Both the position numbers and the translations under genes were made by a program. The notes beneath the pieces were generated by a model. That model did no database searches. It was not told the DNA's origin and saw nothing but the letters and a program-made list of their open reading frames with translations. Shown here one piece after another: positions 38,364 through 64,000 of a stretch of 64,000 nt of DNA; positions within the stretch are counted from its first letter, which is position 1, and the number at the start of each line of letters is the position of its first letter. This stretch comes from Eleginops maclovinus (taxonomy: Eukaryota; Chordata; Actinopteri; Perciformes; Eleginopidae): the NCBI RefSeq assembly GCF_036324505.1, contig NC_086365.1, forward strand, positions 3,530,655-3,594,654, given 5' to 3'.

Positions 38364-41300
38364 TTATTTAAGAAGTATAAGACAAGCACAAGTTTCATGT
38401 GTGGTCCATATTCCATTATACTTTTCAAATTAGCTGAGGGCCAATTGAAAATGAACAATGGGCCCCATTTGTCCCCCAGGCCATAGTTTTGTCACCCCTG
38501 CTCTAGAATATACATACATTGGCAATGCTTCTCATCTGTTCACCATCAGAATCTGCATATCAGCAAGAAGATCCGCTGTTGTCGCAGCAGAGCGTTAGTG
38601 TTTATAACTTGAGTTATAGCATGACAAGTCTGACAGCTGGCCAAACCCTATTAAACTAGTCACCACATTCCTGGGGTCCACCATTAAAGGTGACCCAAAG
38701 CCCCTTGATACACAGACACACATAGAGAGCAACACACACCTACTGAGAGCAGCTTGTAAAACATGACAGATTTATCATCCTGCCTCTCCTTTCTGTTTTC
38801 AGACGGTGTTTGCTATACAAGCTATTTTGGGTTGTCTTTATGTGTGAGTATACAAACCTTTACTACAGAGGTATGGGGAGAATACAAGAAGTCATGCTCA
38901 AACGTGACCTTGTGCGTTATAGGTGTTATCATAAGCTTTTTACCTCAAAGTCTATTGTGAAAAGGAAGGGGATACTGAGTTGATGTGGTGTGTATATGTA
39001 GTTTGAATCACCATTAAACTATTTTATTTTAACAGCCAAAGCCGTAAAAGACTGGCTCCCTCACATGTCAAATTGTATATAATTTCCGTCACTATTCATA
39101 GAGGTTGTTCAAGAGGTCCCTTCTGTCAGCTAGTCTGTGTGTATCCAGGGTATTTTCTTCAATGAAGATTCTGCTTACAGTATGAAGATGGGTGATGGCA
39201 GATTTAACCTCGAGGTCCTTAGCATTGTTTTCACTTAACTGCTTATTCTGTTCCCCTGAGGTGAAAGCTTGGCATGATGCACTTACCACATGCAATGTAG
39301 AACAGTAGCATTCCTCGCGGGTCAGTAACTCCCCACCTCTCTCCCTCTGTATTTTTTTTCTCTCTCTGTCTCTTTGAGCCAACAGGTTGCAGCAGCCTCA
39401 CCCTCCACCCCTCTTCCGAAACTTTTTTGCAGCAGAGCCCAGAAAAAAAAAAATTCTCTGTCATTCATGCACCGTTACACACAACCAAACACAGCCGTCT
39501 CCTCCTTCCCTCAGACACACACATTGATTCTCCTGTACCATTCAGTCGATTATCTCTGATAACACCTTCTGCAGGAATACATTATCAATTCCAGACTTCT
39601 TTTTTGTTAGCTCCCCTGACTTGGATGAAACCTTTTTGTGTTTTTTAGTGGATATTTTCTCTCCTGTCAGCCGTCAAGAGGTCACCTGGATTGGGAAGAT
39701 AATAATGATTCACTTGTCTGCAGTGGTAAGTGAGATTGTGTGGGCCCATTTTAGTGCCATATAGTCAAAACCCATTACTTTAACTGCACTTTAATATGGT
39801 GCTTTACTGAGTAGTTTTGAATTCTTAACCACTCAGATACCCTTGTTACAGCCTAAGTGTCTGGACTAAGGCCAGCACTTGTGATACTGAGCCTTTACTG
39901 CTGCTCCTTGCAGTACAATTTCTCCTTAAACAGCATTGCTGCCTGATACTAGTGCTTGCTGAATGCCCATTTTCTTTGTTGTCTGATGTGTCTTTATGTG
40001 ATAAAGTACAGTAATTGCTGCAAATGTGCCATTCCACTGAGTTTGAGAACATGCACTTAGAATCCCACTCTGACCATGCAGTGCAGAAATACTGAATGCA
40101 TGCTTCTGTGTGTTTGTCATCCGCATGTGCTTCTCTGCTGAATGTAATGCAAATATTTTACACTTCCAACCTCAATATGAGCACAAAAAACAAGATATCA
40201 TGGATTTCACAGTCATGTGAGCTCTAGTGTATTCATGAATAATATGAACATACCAGGTTGTTAGCAAGAGCATTGTCGGGAGGAAACTATGGAGAATGAA
40301 TGTGGATTTTTTCCATGCATGGACTTGTCTGTGCTGTCTGACTGCAAATACAAAGCGACATTAAGACGACATGCATTGAGTGTGATAGTATTTGTGTTTT
40401 AACTGTAGATCTGTACTCATTGCACTGGAAACATGGGCTATCGTACCAGTTCTGAGCTGAGTGTGTGTGTGCCTTTTCACTGTACCAGTTTTTGTACCTA
40501 CGGGGATAATCCATTCTGTGAAGTGGTGAGGTGGAAAATGCCATTATGTAGAAATAGCTGACATGCAGTTAGACTTGCAGGGCATGAGATGTGTGAGCCA
40601 GTGTGTGTGAGGAAGGGAGATAGGGAACAAAGACGGAGTATCAGGGCCAGAGACAGCAAACTTCATTTAGTAACATTATTTAATCCTCTGGGGCAGTGAT
40701 AAACTTAAGGCCTCGGGCACAATATACACATTTCCTCCTCAGCGAGGCTGGGCAGAGTGCTTGTGATCCCAGCATGCTTTGAGTGATGGTTGGAGTCTGC
40801 GCATTTTTTTCTTGATGCAGGATCATTGCAAGCATGTTGTCTGAGTATCTGACTTGAGATTATGATCACAAGCGTTGTAGAAATGTCCTAAAGGACTGTT
40901 GGAATGAGCTGGGATTTGCATGACTAAGTCAGTAAATAAGTTCATCACATCCAGACTTAAATATTTCAACAACAACAATTATATTTATGGCCATGATATC
41001 TTGTACAGGCATTCATGATACCTAATGGATAGATTACAGTGACTTTGGTGATTGCCTGACTTTTGTGCCACCATCATGCTAAATGTTTGCGGTTTAAGAC
41101 CAAATACCTGTACAACTGAGAGACACTTAACTGTCAAGTTAAAACTGAGGCTATTTTGTTTTTCTCCTGTTTTCTTTTGCACAGTGCTGAACATTGAGAT
41201 CCACTGCTTGCCTAAGGGAGCTTGTACCTTTATCCCATTGAACCTTTGTATCATTTCCACCATTTGGGATAGAAGACAGCAACTGTCTACTCGTGCACTT

Positions 41301-43621
41301 GCTGTCATTCATAGACGTTTGTCCTCTCTGCACTTCACTAATAAGGAGATACATGCAGAGACAGATCTTAGATCTGCATTGGTATGTGGGGGGGAGAGTT
41401 TAGTTTTTTCTGGCTGTTACATGAGAGTTAATCTGCAGAGGTTGTAAACTAGTCCGCCTTCAGCGATTCCGGCTCAGTCAGGACAGATGGTCAAATCACA
41501 CCAAAGATCTGGCTGGAATTCAGATTTTTTTACTTTTTTTTGGCTTTATCATATTCATTTATTCTGTAGCTGAAACCTTGGAAGTATTGGCAGATCACTT
41601 GATGAATAGAATGTGAATCATTATTGCTAAAGTAATGTGTTTTCATCTCATGTATGCTAGTTGAGTAAAGGCAGACCTCTCTTTGATGTTAGGCCTATGC
41701 ATTTGCAATACCATATGCTTATAGGCTAGAGTATATTCATGCACATGTACTTGGGCACACATGAACACTTATGTGCTGACACATGGGAGATAGAAAGCTA
41801 ACGGTACTAACCATTTCTTAGATTTGCATTGAGCGTGCTTCTCTCTGATGGAGGTTTATTCATTTCATACGGGATAATCCGTGACGGCTACATGATTCTT
41901 TGCTATTGTGATTTAAGTTTTGGATTAACTCTACTTAGGCATTAATTATGCTCTCTTAACTGAATGTAATTGTGTTGATACATTGCTGTGTTCCCTTCGT
42001 ATGCATTTAAGGAAAGGTTTACACTCTCAACACATTCTGTCTGCAATATCCTTAAGCTGAATTTGAAGTAGACCGTTGAGCAGCACAAATGCAGTAAAGA
42101 TTCTCCAATGCGCTCCTATCATTGCACCATGCTTTTAAATATCCCTTTCCAAGGTACACGTCTCCAAAAGAGATAATATGCTGGTAAAGCAGCCGCAACA
42201 TTTCAAAGGGACTGAATTGCCTCCACTCAGTGTATTATGCCAAGTCAAAAGCTGTAGCCTTGGGGCTAATCTCTTTTATGCTAACTTGAAGTTTCCTCTG
42301 TCTTCTGAGGAAAAAAAGAGGAAGGATTTTCTGTATCCCACAGTGTTATTGAACCTCCATTTACTCTGGGAAAGCTATAACTCTCCTTCCATCTAGATTG
42401 CTGTGAAGAACAACTGGGCTTCCTCCAGAGAGACTCATCTGTCTTAGTGTTCCTGTTCTTTTACCTGTCAGTTCTTGGAAACACTGCAAGAGAGTCTAAA
42501 ATCACATCCGGAGCGAAACTTTGGTTATGTAGATTTTTTAAATTATTGGTGTTTCTTACGCCTCACTCAAAGCTTAGATAAAATCTTTTAAATACATTAT
42601 CATTTAAGCAGAAATGTTAACCAAAAACACATTTTGGAATGCAGACATTTTTTCCTCAAATGTAGTGTCACCATGTTGTGTTCAAACAATGAAACTCACA
42701 CATACACCAAACATTAGAGGGTGCAGGTGGAAGCTTTAATAAGACACACTCAATGTCGTTTATTGCAGATTTGCCATGGGGCTAAAACATTTTGACCAAG
42801 TGCAATGTAGTATGTGCACACGCATCGGAAGTGATTAGCAATGCTGCCTCGGCCTCAGCTCTGTAGATAATCACCTCTGCAGTTTGACTTCCAGGGCAGT
42901 GCAAGCCCTCAGGGGGGTTGGGTAATCCTCAGTCTGGGACAGGTGCACATAGTCCAGAGGTTTGGCTGACCAGTGTAAATATCTTTGGCACATGTTGAGG
43001 GTTTTCTCATCTATGAACAGTATGAACGAGGCATGCATCCAGGTCAAGCTGCATGTTGACTCAGAATGTCATATAACGGATTATTGGGGTAATCATTTTT
43101 AATGTTCATGTAGGTTCATAATGATAACACCTCCCAATAACGGCTTTTAATAGCTTGTTTTATATCAGACAGTTTATAACCTCATTTGACGCTTTTATTT
43201 TCTGTGATTGGAATTTGAGTTAAAGGTAAATACATAAAAGAGTACAACATTATGATAACCAATTTATATTAACCTGAATGATGGCAAAAACAACAAATTA
43301 AAAAGAATATGATTTAATTTAATTTTGGGTGGATAAATTAATATAATCACATATGCTAATTTACTCTTCAGGCCAACTTTTTTATAGATAAGATATGTAA
43401 AATGAATCCTGAATTATGCAGTATAAGTCAAAATTTGGTAAGACAAGACATCCTTCCTAGTACATACATTTATTCAACACTGCGTCCCTGGAGATGGGAG
43501 AAAAACTCAATGACTGCAGAAGAATCATGAATCCTTCACAAATTAAAAATGCTTGATTATATTTTATCTTTGAGTGCCTCTAATGACTTTTTCCACTGTC
43601 TATTCATGTGTGTACTTTCAG

Positions 43622-43734
43622 AAAAGAGGAAATAACAGTTGGAATTGATATTGAGGAGTGGAATTTAAGAAGGGGATTTGAGAAGAAAAGACCTGGGAGC
43701 AAGAGCAGGTGAACGCAGGAGGAAGAGGAAGAGT
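43622..43734 (+). other. 5' UTR part of the collagen first coding exon
   Basis: A plausible acceptor, TGTGTACTTTCAG, ends at 43621, and the following 113 bases are purine-rich up to the ATG. This suggests that the first coding exon is not the first exon and that a non-coding exon lies upstream. The ATG context (A at -3, G at +4) is good. Confidence 0.4.
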
Positions 43735-63989
<20,255 letters not shown>

Positions 63990-64000
63990 GTAACAGCCAT

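Larger units (their letters stand above)
26031..43621. other. Large intergenic stretch between lrguk and the collagen gene
   Basis: About 17.6 kb without a convincing coding gene. The recognised contents are listed separately: LTR-like block 28911-29530, MITE copies at 30631 and 38136, a hairpin at 33187, a (CA)n at 34500, a PIF/hAT-like copy at 37121 and a candidate exon at 39649. The longest open frame (35390-36100) has no family resemblance. Parts could be regulatory sequence of either neighbour. Confidence 0.5.

Overview
This is vertebrate genomic DNA, almost certainly from a ray-finned (teleost) fish. Genes are split into many short exons with GT-AG introns. There are long (CA)n/(TG)n tracts, a fish-type Tc1 element, a piggyBac copy, small inverted-repeat elements and LINE 3' tails. 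The proteins are recognisably vertebrate. No prokaryotic, viral or organellar content was seen. Three protein genes lie on the + strand in the order exoc4 (3' end only), lrguk (complete) and a type VII collagen-like gene (5' half only).

Layout. 1-1110: decayed Tc1/mariner element, transposase on the - strand, running off the left edge. 1111-8324: probably the last exoc4 intron, with large microsatellites. 8325-8562: last exoc4 coding exon, with a poly(A) signal at 8748. 8776-13700: intergenic; a PIF/hAT-like repeat (11126-13669) was split by an internally deleted piggyBac element (11502-13560, flanked by TTAA on both sides). 13935-25893: lrguk, 20 coding exons that join in frame into 779 codons (leucine-rich repeats, guanylate-kinase domain, Pro/Ser-rich tail). 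26030-43620: about 17.6 kb without a convincing gene, holding an LTR-like block, two copies of one MITE family, a second PIF/hAT-like copy, a perfect 24-bp hairpin and one orphan candidate exon. 43735-63989 and beyond: collagen gene, 38 coding exons visible, 1410 codons in frame (1380 with an alternative donor): signal peptide, VWA1, seven FN3 repeats, Pro/Thr linker, VWA2, Cys-containing hinge, start of an interrupted Gly-X-Y helix.

The three genes are not an operon and have separate roles: exocyst vesicle tethering (EXOC4), sperm-tail and manchette biology (LRGUK, from mammalian work), and epidermal basement-membrane anchoring fibrils (type VII collagen). In humans EXOC4 and LRGUK are also neighbours, but COL7A1 is on another chromosome, so the third gene marks a different, probably fish-specific neighbourhood.

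I did not find a clearly new biological system. The most interesting points are the collagen VWA1 domain with two altered metal-site loops beside an intact VWA2, a GC-AG intron required by the reading frame, dinucleotide tracts abutting two 3' splice sites, the deleted piggyBac copy with intact ends and a repeated 16-bp palindrome, and two near-perfect long palindromes. All coordinates were read by eye; exon borders rest on splice motifs and phase continuity, not on transcripts.
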